64,000 nucleotides of DNA from positions 149,031,001-149,095,000 of the forward strand of contig NC_060212.1 of assembly GCF_021130785.1 (NCBI RefSeq), read 5' to 3'. Position numbers and translations under genes: made by a program. The stretch is from Homalodisca vitripennis. Lineage: Eukaryota; Arthropoda; Insecta; Hemiptera; Cicadellidae. Positions 19,026-30,569 of the stretch are shown here, piece after piece. The stretch's first letter is position 1, and every line of letters starts with the position of its first letter. The notes below the pieces were generated by a model that did no database searches, had not been told where the DNA came from, and saw only the letters and a program-made list of their open reading frames with translations.

Positions 19026-20099
19026 TGATTGTTTTTTTTTGTTACATCATATTTAACTCATTATAATCGGCATAGTGTAACTCATTGTTTCGATTCGTGC
19101 ACTTAGAACGTATAATTATTGTATTAGTTTTATACTGCTTTTACATGGATGTATCTGATGAGGAAAGATACAATATTTTACAATAACTAACACTATTGTA
19201 CACTAACATGTCTGGTATTCTTCAAAAATACGTTTTGTTTAGAAAAATAGTAGCACTAACCATGAAAGTCCAATATTTTCGATGCACAGAGTCAGTGTTT
19301 TGGCCACAAAGATGTTCCAGTGACAGATTTACAGTGAGGATAATGCAGTGACTGACCGCTAACTTGTGCAGTGAATAACGATAAGCTGGAGTGATGGATG
19401 TGGGCTCCCGGCAACCCTCGCGCAGCTCTGTACATACATATTTATCAACTTATCTGATATGTCCTTCATACGAGTAGTATAACAAGATATGTATAATATT
19501 CAAGGGCTGAATTGGAAATCAGGTATGATCCCTAAAGGTTGTTACCTTATAATGTCAATTGAGGGGAATTTTAGGTCACTTTAGAACACGATGCATGTAT
19601 ATACATGGAATAAAACTAAATATTTAAATAGTTACCAACAAATAAACTGTAATAATTCGTATAAGAAACGATGAGTGAATATTAAAGTAGCCATAATAAT
19701 CTTTAGGGTGTTTAATTTTAATTTATAATTAGAAATAGCTGTGAAAAAATTCAATGTCCAAGGAAATTAGGAATTTAAGGCCGATTAACAATATAATTTA
19801 AAATACTTATTCTTTTTACCGATTGGACTCCCATTAATTTCAGTATAATATATTTTTAGACTCCAAAATGATTTTAAACCATAATAATATGTTTAGGAGA
19901 TAAATATGTCTTCAAATAAAATTCTGCACTATACAAATAAAATTAAAAATAAAATTTATTATAAAAATTGTGAATCTATGTCAGAAACATCATATTGCAC
20001 TTAATGGGTCATCTGTGTACACAATGAGAGTAATTATTCCGTCAAATTACACTATATTTTTGTATATTGTAGTCTAGGTTACTAATGTAGAAACCATGT

Positions 20100-20260
20100 A
20101 AAGTGTTGTTTTTAACACCTTCGTCGCCTACTTTATTTGGATCTTTTCAGACGAATATGACTGCAGATTTCAGGAGTCACGCCTGAGACTGTGTCAGATT
20201 CCAGACACTGCATTAAGACGAAGGTGAAATAGAGATAAACCCAACATTCACATAAATGAA
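20100..20260 (+). repeat. Diverged short repeat, copy 2
   Basis: Partner of 18877-19025: CACCTTCGTCGCCTACT, TTTGGATCTTTTCAGACG and TTTCAGGAGTCACGCCTG in the same order and spacing. Confidence 0.6.
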
Positions 20261-20597
20261 GTTGTTTTGCATAAATCATCTAACACAACTCTAACCTTAG
20301 TAGTTGAACTGGCATATCTATAAACTGAACTATGTGAAAAGTAGTAGGTCTTGTTATTCAGCGAGTTAGTTGATAACTGTTCAACTGGTGTTGGTTGCAT
20401 GTGGCCTAAATCAATATACTCATTCATTAAAGCTTGATAGCTTTTACTATTCTCATTATTTAATGTAGGCTCGATTTTGTGAAATGTGGCTAGTGCTATT
20501 AGAATTGATCAACTGGCTCAGGAATGGATAGTTTAAAAGGAAGGTTAACGTAAAACTTCTCGATTCATCTTGAGAATTTCTGGTTATGAAATGATTT

Positions 20598-20891
20598 TCA
20601 TACATTTAATCCTGTTGCATAGATGGAGAAGAATCTTGACTGATTCTTCCAAAACTGCTGTAATCTGGTTTTGAGTTTACTAATAACAAAAGCCAGTCCA
20701 AAAGATTGCATGTTGTTTGGTTGTGATTCTGAGACACCTGACAGTTGTATAACCCAACTTGGAGTTGATAGTTGATGATTTATTTGGCCTATGATTATGT
20801 CATTTACAAATTCATTGCATGGTTGTTCTAATTTGTTATTTCTTACATCTACCTCAGTTATTCTTCCTGTACTTACTTTGTAGTTGGTCAT
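20598..20891 (-). CDS. Open frame of unknown function
   Basis: 97 codons from an ATG; the frame stays open upstream to 20951. The translation is mixed hydrophilic (SESQPNNMQS, SKLKTRLQQF) with no motif, signal peptide or membrane segment that I recognise. It is longer than most chance frames here but could still be random, a piece of decayed transposon or an exon. No splice sites were established. Confidence 0.25.
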   Translation of the reverse strand: MTNYKVSTGRITEVDVRNNKLEQPCNEFVNDIIIGQINHQLSTPSWVIQLSGVSESQPNNMQSFGLAFVISKLKTRLQQFWKNQSRFFSIYATGLNV

Positions 20892-20974
20892 AAAAGTTTT
20901 CGATTTTGTAGATTCACTCTCAATGAACCTTCCTTCATATAAACGTTCAAGTCATAGCATTAAATTAAAGTGAA

Positions 20975-21330
20975 GTAAAAAGTAAAGGTGTCTTATTTTA
21001 CCAGGTGAATTGAGGGCTAAGAAACCCCAGGTCCTCTAGGTCCCCAGGTTGTGTTAGAGAGCTAACACAACCTTGGGACCAACAGCATAATGTGACTTCC
21101 GAACCACTACCAATGGCCGGGCATGCGGACTGCTTGCAAGGACAGGATCGCTCAGCGGTCATCCATCCAAGCAGCAGCAGCCACGCTCGACGTTGCTTGA
21201 TCCGGTTATCTTTCGATAACCGTTGTACCCGCTACATTACGCCATTGGTAATTGAAATTACGTAAATTGAAATTACGTACGCCATTGCAGGTTATAAAAA
21301 TTATAAAATAAAATAAAATAAAAAAATCAA
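20975..21330 (+). mobile_element. SINE- or LINE-tail-like retroposon
   Basis: A GC-rich block (20995-21240) in AT-rich surroundings ends in an A-rich tail with AAAAT repeats (about 21295-21328). That architecture fits a retroposed short element or the 3' end of a LINE on the plus strand. It contains GGCCGGGCATGCGGACTG, a CAGCAGCAGC run, an 18-bp hairpin (21039-21080) and a direct repeat of ATTGAAATTACGTA just before the tail. No clear Pol III boxes or target duplication were found. Confidence 0.5.
21039..21080. repeat. Hairpin inside the retroposon-like block
   Basis: GGTCCC, one mismatch, AGGTTGTGTTAG, a four-base loop AGAG, then the exact complement CTAACACAACCT, one mismatch and GGGACC. 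This is an 18-bp stem with one mismatch, far more regular than the surroundings. It is probably a structural element of the retroposon RNA. Confidence 0.85.
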
Positions 21331-22782
21331 TTTTTAGTGAAGTGCAAATCATTATTAATCAGTTGACGCTTGAGGACTACATATATTCAATATTAAAACT
21401 GTTGTTAAATGTATTAAACAAACCACTAATACTTTAGAAAAGAAAAATATAATTGAAATTGCTGAACAAGATTTTGTACAATTAATGACGACACAATGTT
21501 AAAATGTAAATAAATTTAACAACATAAAAATATTTGAAAAAAGCAAAAAATAATATGATTTATTAAATCCAATACGACTTAGATAACACTATAGAGAAAA
21601 TAAAATTGAGAAGTTGCTAGTAATCGTGGGCGAGAATAAAAATGTTAGTACGTGTAAAATTCTAACAGATTTGAATAGAAACCTACACATGTGACAGAAA
21701 TACTGAAAACATCTCTTTATCAAGTTACTTATAACTATATAAATATTATTTATATGTATAATAGGTAGGTTTTACATGGAAATATGAGTAAACGTGTGCA
21801 TCATTGTGTCATCATTGTAAATCTTCCCATACCCCCTTTTTCTTCCATAAAAAGAGCACTTCTGATGACAACTATTTCCTTATAGGAATTTGCTCTATAG
21901 ATCTAAAAGTATTTACACGATATAATTATATCTCGCTTCCCAGACTGTAAGTAAAGGTGTTATTATTAAAAGATCATTATTTTCACTCTGTACCATAATT
22001 TGGCACTGAAATTGAAATTGGCACCAAAGCGCAGAATTCGTAATTATTGATAGGTATTATTGTTGCAATTATCACTGGGATTGTCCAAAGGCGTAATAGT
22101 TTCCATCCAATATTTGGGCTAATACTTTCAATTTAATTGTTAAGTGAATTTAATTTCTAACGCCACTATTTAGTTACAGATGTTCCTGCTCATTAATTAG
22201 TAATCATTCATTAGTCAGAATACTTCTGATGCCAGATATCATAAATACATCAAACAAGCCTTATGATAATTCATTTGTGTAGATATAACACAATTGTTTC
22301 AGTTGAAGTAATAAAATGTTCATTATTTTCAAACGTATATTTTAATAGTTTAATAGGTAAAAATATTAGTCCAAAATGGAGAATGGGAATAATTAATTAG
22401 TCCAAAAATATCATATGAGTTAACATTGATAATATTGTAAAATTAAACATATAAACAAGTAAGTACATTTCTGATAGGAACTGACTCACCCTAAAATACG
22501 GAGAATTATTAATTTGTTTTATAAAGAGTCACTCGTGCATACGGTACAGGATTATATGTGGCTGGGTGGGATTAACAAAATGCCTTTACTAAAAAATCAA
22601 AATATATACAGTTTTTAACATTTTAAAATTTTTAGTGAACTTACTTCTACAAGGAGTGATTTAAATAAATAAAATTGTAACCTGCAAGTTTAGGATTAAT
22701 ATTCACATTCCCTTAATATGCTGTAAACTTTTCTATTTCCGTGTAATTTATATGAATCTTTATTTTATAACATCTATCATAA
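21331..22782. other. No feature seen
   Basis: AT-rich DNA with no recognisable coding, RNA or element ends. Confidence 0.4.
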
Positions 22783-23030
22783 ATGTACTTTACATTACAA
22801 CAGCCTGCATGGAATAACAATGCATTCAGTAATATCACACTCATCTCCTTCTATCACAAACAACTTCCTCCCCTCCCTCCCACTACTGTATTCTCCTACA
22901 CGACAAAAACAAGGAGATGCGGTGTGACCCAGCAGCGGCAGCAGCTCACTCTGATTACGATCCCACACTTCTTGCTGCTCCACAATCACATTTGTGGTCT
23001 GCGGCCTACTTATCATTGCTATTAACATCG
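22783..23030. other. GC-richer block, possible exon or promoter region
   Basis: Open on both strands (80 codons plus, 77 codons minus) and GC-rich, with CCTCCCCTCCCTCCC and CAGCAGCGGCAGCAG runs. Neither translation resembles a known domain. The double openness follows from the composition, so neither frame is called as a gene. Confidence 0.3.
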
Positions 23031-26000
23031 CCTCTCATCCTAGAGTTTGAATAAGTGTTTCGGTTAGTATAGCCGATCTAAAATTGCATTTAATTTCTCG
23101 AAAATATTTTATGTAAATCTTTTCATTATGCATATACTCGTATATTTATATAACCTTTTATTGAATTCATTTACACAGAGAAAACTCTGCAATATCTAAG
23201 TTTGTTAAGAGCAAATTATAAATTAAATAATAATACACTTCCCTGTACTAGTATAATAATATTATTATACTATCATTGTTGTGTACCAGAACTCCCAAAC
23301 CACTTTTTCAGGCAAACCAAAGTATCATATTCAAACTTTCGAAAACTCAATAAATACCCGAACATATGCAATTTTATATTTCATGTATTTCATCTATTTC
23401 TCATTGAGAACGACCTGTAACAATTTTAAATTTCGTTTATAATTCTATAAAATAAAGGCATAATTACAGTAAACATAATAGAGCTTTACAGCTTTGTTAT
23501 ACAATGGCGGATTTTAAAAGCCTTTCATCGTAAACATCCTAATACTAAAAAATATTATAAAACAGTCTTAGTTCTTACAATAGGAAATTTAAGAGAAGTA
23601 GTTGAGTGATAAGGAGATAATACAGTTAAAAAGGTGAGTACTATACAATATTTTACAGTCATCACGTGGCAGCATTGTTTCTGACTCGAATCTCATAGCA
23701 TAATTACCTATTTCTATTTTAACTGCTACAAAATACCTAATTTTAACGTTTTACCATAAGTCGTTCTGAAATAAAAAAAATGTATATTTTGAAAATAGTA
23801 AGTGACGGATGCTAGGACGAATGGTATGTTTTGACAGGTTTTCACATGGCACTTTTGCTTGCCTTTGGTCCAAGAATAATACCTGAAGAGGTTAGAAAAG
23901 ATCATGTCATTCTGCACATGATAGAAATACTTATTACATAAGAAAGAATAGGAATTATTATATTGTTTAGTATATAAATATTTACAAATAATTCATTATA
24001 TCCAATTCGAAATATTAAACTCAGTCCTCACAATATATATTGAAACACTATAATATAACATAATGACTATCAGTTTTCCTGCCGGGCATAATGTAATACA
24101 TAACAATGTAAGGTATATTCTTCTTATTAATATTAGTAGTTGGTTGCAAGAAGATTAAAATATACCTCTTTTAGTGTACACTTCTGATACAATTCTAAAA
24201 TTTATTTAAAAAATCTATTTATTCCTTTTAACATACAAAAGATACGAAGGTTGAACTTTACGTATCTTGTTTATTGCTTCTATTTTTATACAAACAATTA
24301 TTCGGACCATTCAAAGTTAAAAACTCATTCATTATTATATGATTCAATATATAGAATCATATAATAAATTATATGGATTTATATAATTTTTTTATTTTAA
24401 ATTATAATGTTTTTACTAACATAAATATTATTTCTAAATATTATACTTCTTATATTCTATAAATTTCTTCTGTACAGGTTCCAAACATTTCATAAATAGT
24501 AACATGTTTACATGTTTTTAGTTATGTGGCTTCCCTATTATTCACGTGAAGAAAACAGAAGATTTACTATAAAAAAATGCACCGTACTCCAAGAAAAATA
24601 TCATATTAAACAAATAAAACTCGAATTTTATCAGTGTTACAAAAGAGAGCGTACGTTATAACACGTTACTGCAACATGAGACCTGGATAATAATATATGA
24701 ACAGTTGGCACAACGCGCGCCGAGGCTTCTGCAGAAGACACATGCCTCCATACATTACAGGATATTGTGTATTGTGATTTAGCTCCAACTGCGCGTGAAG
24801 ACGTAAGTTCCCCAGGACAAGAGAGTTAGTCTCTGCAGAGACATATCACCTACACAACACTTCCTCGGCAGTTTCTTGCCGTTAAGGTGAGGTGGGGTAG
24901 CTGAGTAAGTGTTGTTTACGAACCCTTTTTCATCGGTTTTGTAAGCTACAATGTAAACTTGCCTTGCATTTGTGCACCGTTATATTTTATAGTTATTTGA
25001 ATTTATTTTACTTCTCAGTTTAATTACAATCTATTTTCTCGGATTATGAGGTACTGTATATACAGTATATACAATAAACTCGTTACTTTATTGTTCTAAA
25101 TGACCTAGAAGCAATAATTCTCCAGTTATTCGTTAAGCTTTAGCTGTATTGTTTCATATTTTGAGGTCATATAGGTATGATTAGAAAACTAATTATTCCT
25201 ATACCCCCAATGTAATGTTGAGTACATTATAATTGTGAAACTATAACATTCATAAGGAATAATTCCTAAAAATATACGAGATGCATTAACTTCACTTATG
25301 AAAGATTTAAAGTTGTATTTTGTTTGGCTGAATTTTATCTCCATTTCAAATTATTCTCAGTCAAGCCTGTGACAGCATCAGATTTAGACGCTCGCTCGCT
25401 GCACTAACAGGGAGGTAAATTGGACTAAATTCAACATTTTCATACGTAAGTTTTTAAGAAAAATCAGGGCTTATCTTGCCCCATGCTATGCACAATATAA
25501 CAATGTTTTAAGAGAAATAAGCTTGTTGACTAATACTTTTAACTGTATACACTTTACGGTATGAAAAAAAATATTCTTTTTCTTGGATAAGTGTTGAAAA
25601 TTTCTAAAGAGAACGTTTTAATTGAACAATGGAAACATTACAAATCCGTGAGTTTTACTATTATAAGAATGACCCCTTCCGTTCTTCGGATTACGATAAC
25701 GATTACAGAGTTTTTAATTTAAATAATTGAAAAGGGTATAGCGGACATGCATTAAGACAATCTACTACACCAATGCTAATAAGATGAAAGGGAGACCTTT
25801 TCGCTTAAAAAAAGTAAGATAGCAGTCCTATAGTAATCCTGAAGGATAAACAGAAAACACTAATACAAGTAGGGTGAATTTATTCCACAAAAGTTGCGTG
25901 CAAATACACAGTGATAAAAATGTGAATGATCAAAAATCGTATCGGAATGAATCGGAAACAAAGCAGTGAAAAGTTAGCAATAATAAACATATTTTTTATA

Positions 26001-29000
26001 CCTAAAAAATTCAATATTAATACTCATCCCCAAACGGCAATATTCATGTTTTACAAAGGACAAGAATTTTCAACCTTTAAGGGACGCAACAGTTATTGAT
26101 ATACTAACTGCTGTATAAATACAAGGATGGTATACCCCACACCCCGTCTCTTGTAACAGACCTCGCGTAAACTATATATAAATGCAGCCTACTTTCAAGA
26201 CTATGGCTACATTATGTTGCTACGTTATACATTAAAACGTTGTACGGCTGTCATCAGTTAATTTAAAAATAAATTTTTCCGCAATTTTATCGTTTTTATC
26301 ATGGTTATCCATAAAAATTTTTACAAATATTCACTAAGGCTTAGGTCAATTCTATTTAGTCACGTGCACCATGATAATAATCGATGTAGGCCAGATTGTT
26401 CCCGAGATATCACGTAAAAGACAGATACATACAGACATAAATAAAGTTTTTTCATCCCCTCAAAGAACTAAACCTAACGCTGGTCAAAGAAATTCTTTAT
26501 ATAACAAAAGTTTTAATGTAATATTGAACTATGTAGGTCTATGGTATTATTAATATTATCATACATAATAAATAAAATAAAATACATATTTTTTATTTTC
26601 TTGATGTTATACTTTTTGGAATAATATAAACATAATTGCTGTTGACTTGATAAATAAATATAAAAGATACCTGTGTGGTTAAAAAACAAAACCTTCAATT
26701 GAACCAAAATTTTCCTTCTATGCTTAACTACAAACTTGCAAAAACAACATCACGTAATACCATTGATATTTTTACTAGTGGTAAAATCACTAGTTCTAAA
26801 ATATTGCTGGATAAACTGTTAAAACTCTAAATTCTGAACTTCGACAGGTTCAATATGTGAAATTTAAGATATATTCCTTGAAGTTGAAATGAAACTATTT
26901 GGCGCTGCAATAACTCAATAGTGACTGAATAATTCTGAATAAGAGAAAAGCTAAATATTTGTCCGGATTCTCTCCCAACACAACACGACACCGGCACTCT
27001 ATATATCACTGGAGAGACTGTGGCTGTCAGTGAGGTTTAGGTGTTGTGTTTGGCTCTATAAATAACACTTGTACAAATTACATCTTTCAAATGTAAAAAC
27101 TGCGAGTGGTGACGTATTTCATAAATGTTTACAACTAAATTGTTATTTTAGTAAAGGTTGTTTAAGTATTATTTATGTTTGTAGTCTTGAGTAATTTTAT
27201 TTACATTTTAAGACTGTATTTATTTGTGTCGTTTACTTTTGTTTTTGAAATAAAAATATTAAGAGGGAAATAGAGATGGTAAAGAATAAATAGATCTTCG
27301 GTACACACACAAAAAGCACTTCTTTTAGTTCACCAATTACCAAACGTAGGATAGGTGCTAGACAACTTTATCACAAAGTTCAAATTCAAGTCGGCATTAA
27401 GTTTTAGATTGAAACAATAATTTAGTTAGATAGAAAACGCTAAGGATAAATTTTTTATGAGCTACGATTTCAGATTAATTATACACGATATATTTTTAAC
27501 TACATATAATATGATTACCTTAGTCGTTACAGTCTTCATAATAAGATATCTCCAGTTATTTTCCAGTTCTTAGTTCCAGCTGCGACCAGAGCGCTATACC
27601 AGTAGGTCAGATATTCCTAGTTTTACCAAGAGAACGTTTACACAGAATCTTAGTAACATGTTAATTTTCAAAGCAAATACTTTCCTGTGCAGTCATTGCT
27701 ATTTCTATTCACATAAAATTGATATCTTCTTCAGTAAATACCAGAATTAGGTTATCAATAAATTCACCTCCTTTAAATGTTATATTCAAAAGCACCTGGT
27801 ACATCTGGTCAGGTCCGTTAAGCAACTCCAAACCGTCTGACTCTAGTGTAGAAGCTAAAGCACTACGACCAGATTTATTTTAGTAACCTAGTATTTAGGA
27901 AGTACCGGTAGGAGGTTATAATCATGAGTCACTCCGGTCAGCGTTTACAAAAACTACCGTGTATAATATTCTCACAAAACACTTAAGGCAAAAATGTTTA
28001 AATGGGAGTGTTTAAAGTATATATATAATATCTACATCTTATTCTTACATTCATTAAACGCAATTCTGTAGACTATGTAACATAATTTCAGCAAGTCCTT
28101 CTAATTAAATTTCAACAAAAATGGAAGGAGTAAACATGTCGAATTATTTTAAGATTAGGTATGGCATTCATCGGGAGAACCGTCCACAAGATAATCTCGC
28201 TCAAACTAACTAGTCTAAAGTAACTATTAAATCTCGTGGGAGTCCGCTATTAGACGTTCGTGCAGCTAACTACCTCCACGCCAAACCACGCCGCCCCGAT
28301 TGCCTCAGCAGTGACCTTTATTCGTTGTTCTTTTATTGATGAACTAGCTAAAAATTTCCATACTTTTCTCTTTCATTTGTTTCATGTTGCTAGTAATTAT
28401 TATGGTTTAGCATTATTATTCCAGTCTTAAAAAATTATTCTTAAATACACAATAAATTACAAAGCCAACATTCCTCTACTCGTTGAAGATAAGAGATCGG
28501 CAAATATCGTTCTCTACCACACCCTAAATACCTTAATATTTTGCACTAAATGATCCCACAAAATTCCAACTTAAAAACAGTACCTAACAGCAGATAGTCA
28601 CAAACCCCCACAATGAAAACAATATAAATCACATAAAACCTGGGTAAAAAATGTTTAATTTGATTATTAGGATCATATTGTATAAATTGCAAGAAGTATT
28701 GTAAGCTTTTAGATCAAAATTATAGATACTATGGTGATGGTTGAAAAATATGTTTGACATTGTAGTGATATATAAAATAAAAATATATTAACTTAATGCT
28801 CTATGCTTCGTCTTGTTTGAATAATCACCATATTATGTTAAGGATATACTCAGCTAAAAAGAAATAAATATTTAGTGATAAAATACTAGATCATATATAA
28901 AAGTAATGTTTAATTTCATAACATTTTAAACTAACTAGTTGAACTGTATGACAGTGTATCGCATGAGAATATGAAAACAATTGTATTCTGTCTGCCTGTT

Positions 29001-29759
29001 TCAAAAAACGACTGACCTATAGACATGAGTTCTATGATGTTATATCTCACTCCATAGGATTAGGCGGTGCATTGTATAAAACATGGGTGACAATGGGTTG
29101 AAACGGGTATAATGACAATGATACAATCGCAGATTTAAATACATTTTACCGGAAACTGAATAAAATCATATGAACATTTACCATCAGACGTAATGACAGA
29201 TGTAGTCTAATGAAACGAGGTAAATACTTGAAACTTTGATTGAAAGTTTTAGTGAAGTCTGTTACGCAACATGGGGTGTGGCGTACTCTTACCTTGTTAA
29301 ATAGATAAGTTTAAAAAATGAAATTATATTTAAACTTTTATGAGACACTGTTTTAAAATATTAGCGATTCTTCCAAGTTGTGTTCAAGTTCCCATATTAC
29401 AAAGTGATTATTTGTATTCAGAATATAAATGTCTGCAGGTTTCAAAAGTTAAAAAAGAGTAGCGATTCGGATTAAGGTGAGGCAATATTGTATAGTTCTG
29501 TAACAAAAGGCAACTATTTATTGATTTGACAACTAAAATTTCTATAGTATTGTGATATACTAAATATAAATATACAGATACACGGAAAACTAAAACAACT
29601 TATGAACGGTTTTGCTTTTTCTTATAACAAATCTCTTAGAATGAGGGTTAGAAGATTGGTTTGATAGTTATATTTAAAACTATATGAAGAAATAAAAATC
29701 CTAGAAATAAATTTGTTTTATGAGAGTTTTCCAGTGTAACGATTACAACAAGCTACCTT
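23031..29759. other. AT-rich gene-free stretch with one GC-rich patch
   Basis: No supported gene. The patch at about 24650-24910 (GCGCGCCGAGGCTTCTGCAG, GAAGACGTAAGTTCC, GGTGAGGTGGGGTAG) includes donor-like GTAAGT and GTGAGG and could be a first exon or promoter, without further support. A 16-bp palindrome TACTGTATATACAGTA lies at 25052-25067, and a third diverged short-repeat fragment near 25360-25437. The rest shows nothing. Confidence 0.4.
24332..24367. repeat. Perfect 14-bp inverted repeat
   Basis: TTATTATATGATTC, an eight-base AT loop, then GAATCATATAATAA. It can extrude as a cruciform or hairpin. No function is inferred. Confidence 0.85.
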
Positions 29760-29960
29760 ACCCGTTCACAGGGTGGGCGAACATTAGCACGGTGTCGGGC
29801 TGTGTCTTATTACCCCCTCCCCCCTCAAAGTGTTGTTTTTGTTCTGGAAGTTTTCTGGCACACTCACCCGTGTGGTGCTGAACGTTTGCCAAACCCAACC
29901 CCTTCTCTCAAGCGCTGCCATGCCTTTAATTTACGTCCCGCTCGTGAAAGCTAAGAGTCC
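29760..29960. other. Isolated GC-rich block
   Basis: Contains ACAGGGTGGGCGAACATTAG, GGTGTCGGGC, CCCCCTCCCCCCTC and CCCGCTCGTGAAAG in a strongly AT-rich neighbourhood. No open frame or repeat partner was found; it could be promoter or exon sequence. Confidence 0.3.
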
Positions 29961-30150
29961 AATACTTTACCGGCTCTGATTTGATTTTAAGTGTTTTTAG
30001 AAAATTTGTTTGGCAATGGACCTTACTTAGGGCACAGCGACAATTTGCAATTGTTATCAAGTCATAAAGTCATTTCAAGCACAATAGAGCTGTTTATTAG
30101 TACTTAATAATTTCCAAACAAAACGTTTGCTAATTTTAATGAGCTGTAAG

Positions 30151-30246
30151 CCCCCCCCCCCCCCCACCCCCCCCCCCCCCCACCCCCCCCCCCCCCCACC
30201 CCCCCCCCCCCCCACCCCCCCCCCCCCCCACCCCCCCCCCCCCCCA
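30151..30246. repeat. (C15A)6 minisatellite, G-rich on the minus strand
   Basis: Six exact tandem copies of a 16-base unit, fifteen C then one A: the A residues fall at 30166, 30182, 30198, 30214, 30230 and 30246. The minus strand is therefore runs of 15 G separated by single T, strongly predicted to form G-quadruplexes. Perfect regularity of homopolymers this long is unusual in real DNA and may partly reflect sequencing or assembly. The glycine-rich frame across it is not a gene. Confidence 0.97.
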
Positions 30247-30249
30247 CCC

Positions 30250-30290
30250 AAAATTAAATAAGGCAATTGCCATTTATACAATTTGATGTA
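30250..30290 (+). repeat. Direct repeat flanking the minisatellite and tRNA-like element
   Basis: AAATTAAATAAGGCAATTGC and the following CATTTATACAATTTGATGTA recur at about 30508-30549 with small indels, on the far side of the tRNA-like element. The sequence between the copies may therefore be an insertion or a local duplication. Confidence 0.75.
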
Positions 30291-30388
30291 AATAAAAGTC
30301 GTCGTTTGACAGGTATTTGGGCTTCCGATCATATGTTAGTTTGCTTATTTAAACGCATATGTGACAGATACGGCCAAATACAAAATAA

Positions 30389-30497
30389 TTGAATCGGAAA
30401 AGGTAAGCGCTCTGTGGTGTAATGGTAAGCACATTCACCCGGCAAGTGAGAGATCCGGGTTCGACTCCCGGCGGAGCAAGTACTTTTTGCGATTCAA
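30389..30497 (+). mobile_element. Palindrome-ended tRNA-like element, copy 1
   Basis: A 109-base unit that starts TTGAATCGG and ends CGATTCAA. The leader before the tRNA-like body and the trailer after it are complementary (TTGAATCG.AAAA..GTA against TACTTTTTGCGATTCAA), so the acceptor stem continues as a long outer stem. The same 109-base unit lies inverted at 34760-34868, and homology extends a further 10-15 bases each side. T5 at 30484-30488 is a Pol III terminator. Two copies within 5 kb suggest a dispersed family. Confidence 0.8.
30408..30478 (+). tRNA. tRNA-like sequence, formal anticodon GGC, probably not a decoding tRNA
   Basis: The 71-base body folds as a cloverleaf. The acceptor arms CGCTCTG and CGGAGCA pair at six of seven positions (the first pair is C-A). 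The D arm is GTGT/GCAC, the anticodon arm TTCAC/GTGAG with loop CCGGCAA, and the T arm CCGGG/CCCGG with loop TTCGACT. Box A TGGTGTAATGG (30415-30425) and box B GGTTCGACTCC (30458-30468, an exact consensus match) are present. Against a working tRNA: position 33 is C instead of U, the acceptor end is mismatched, the variable region is one base short, and the unit lies in a repeated element. The D-arm region resembles tRNA-Gln. Reading the loop literally gives GGC (Ala). It may still be transcribed by Pol III. Confidence 0.6.
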
Positions 30498-30546
30498 TGT
30501 TTATTGAAATTAAATAAGGCAATTGCCCATTTATACAAATTTGAGA

Positions 30547-30567
30547 TGTATATATATATATATATAT
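30547..30567. repeat. (TA)n microsatellite
   Basis: A short TA tract 50 bases after the first tRNA-like element. The second tRNA-like element also has TA tracts beside it. Confidence 0.9.
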
Positions 30568-30569
30568 GA

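Noticed and set aside
30151..30246. CRISPR array or telomere repeat
   Set aside because: A 16-base homopolymer-based unit without spacers; not a CRISPR array and not a known telomere motif.
30075..30332. Glycine-rich open frame
   Set aside because: Pure artefact of the (C15A)6 tract read on the G-rich strand.
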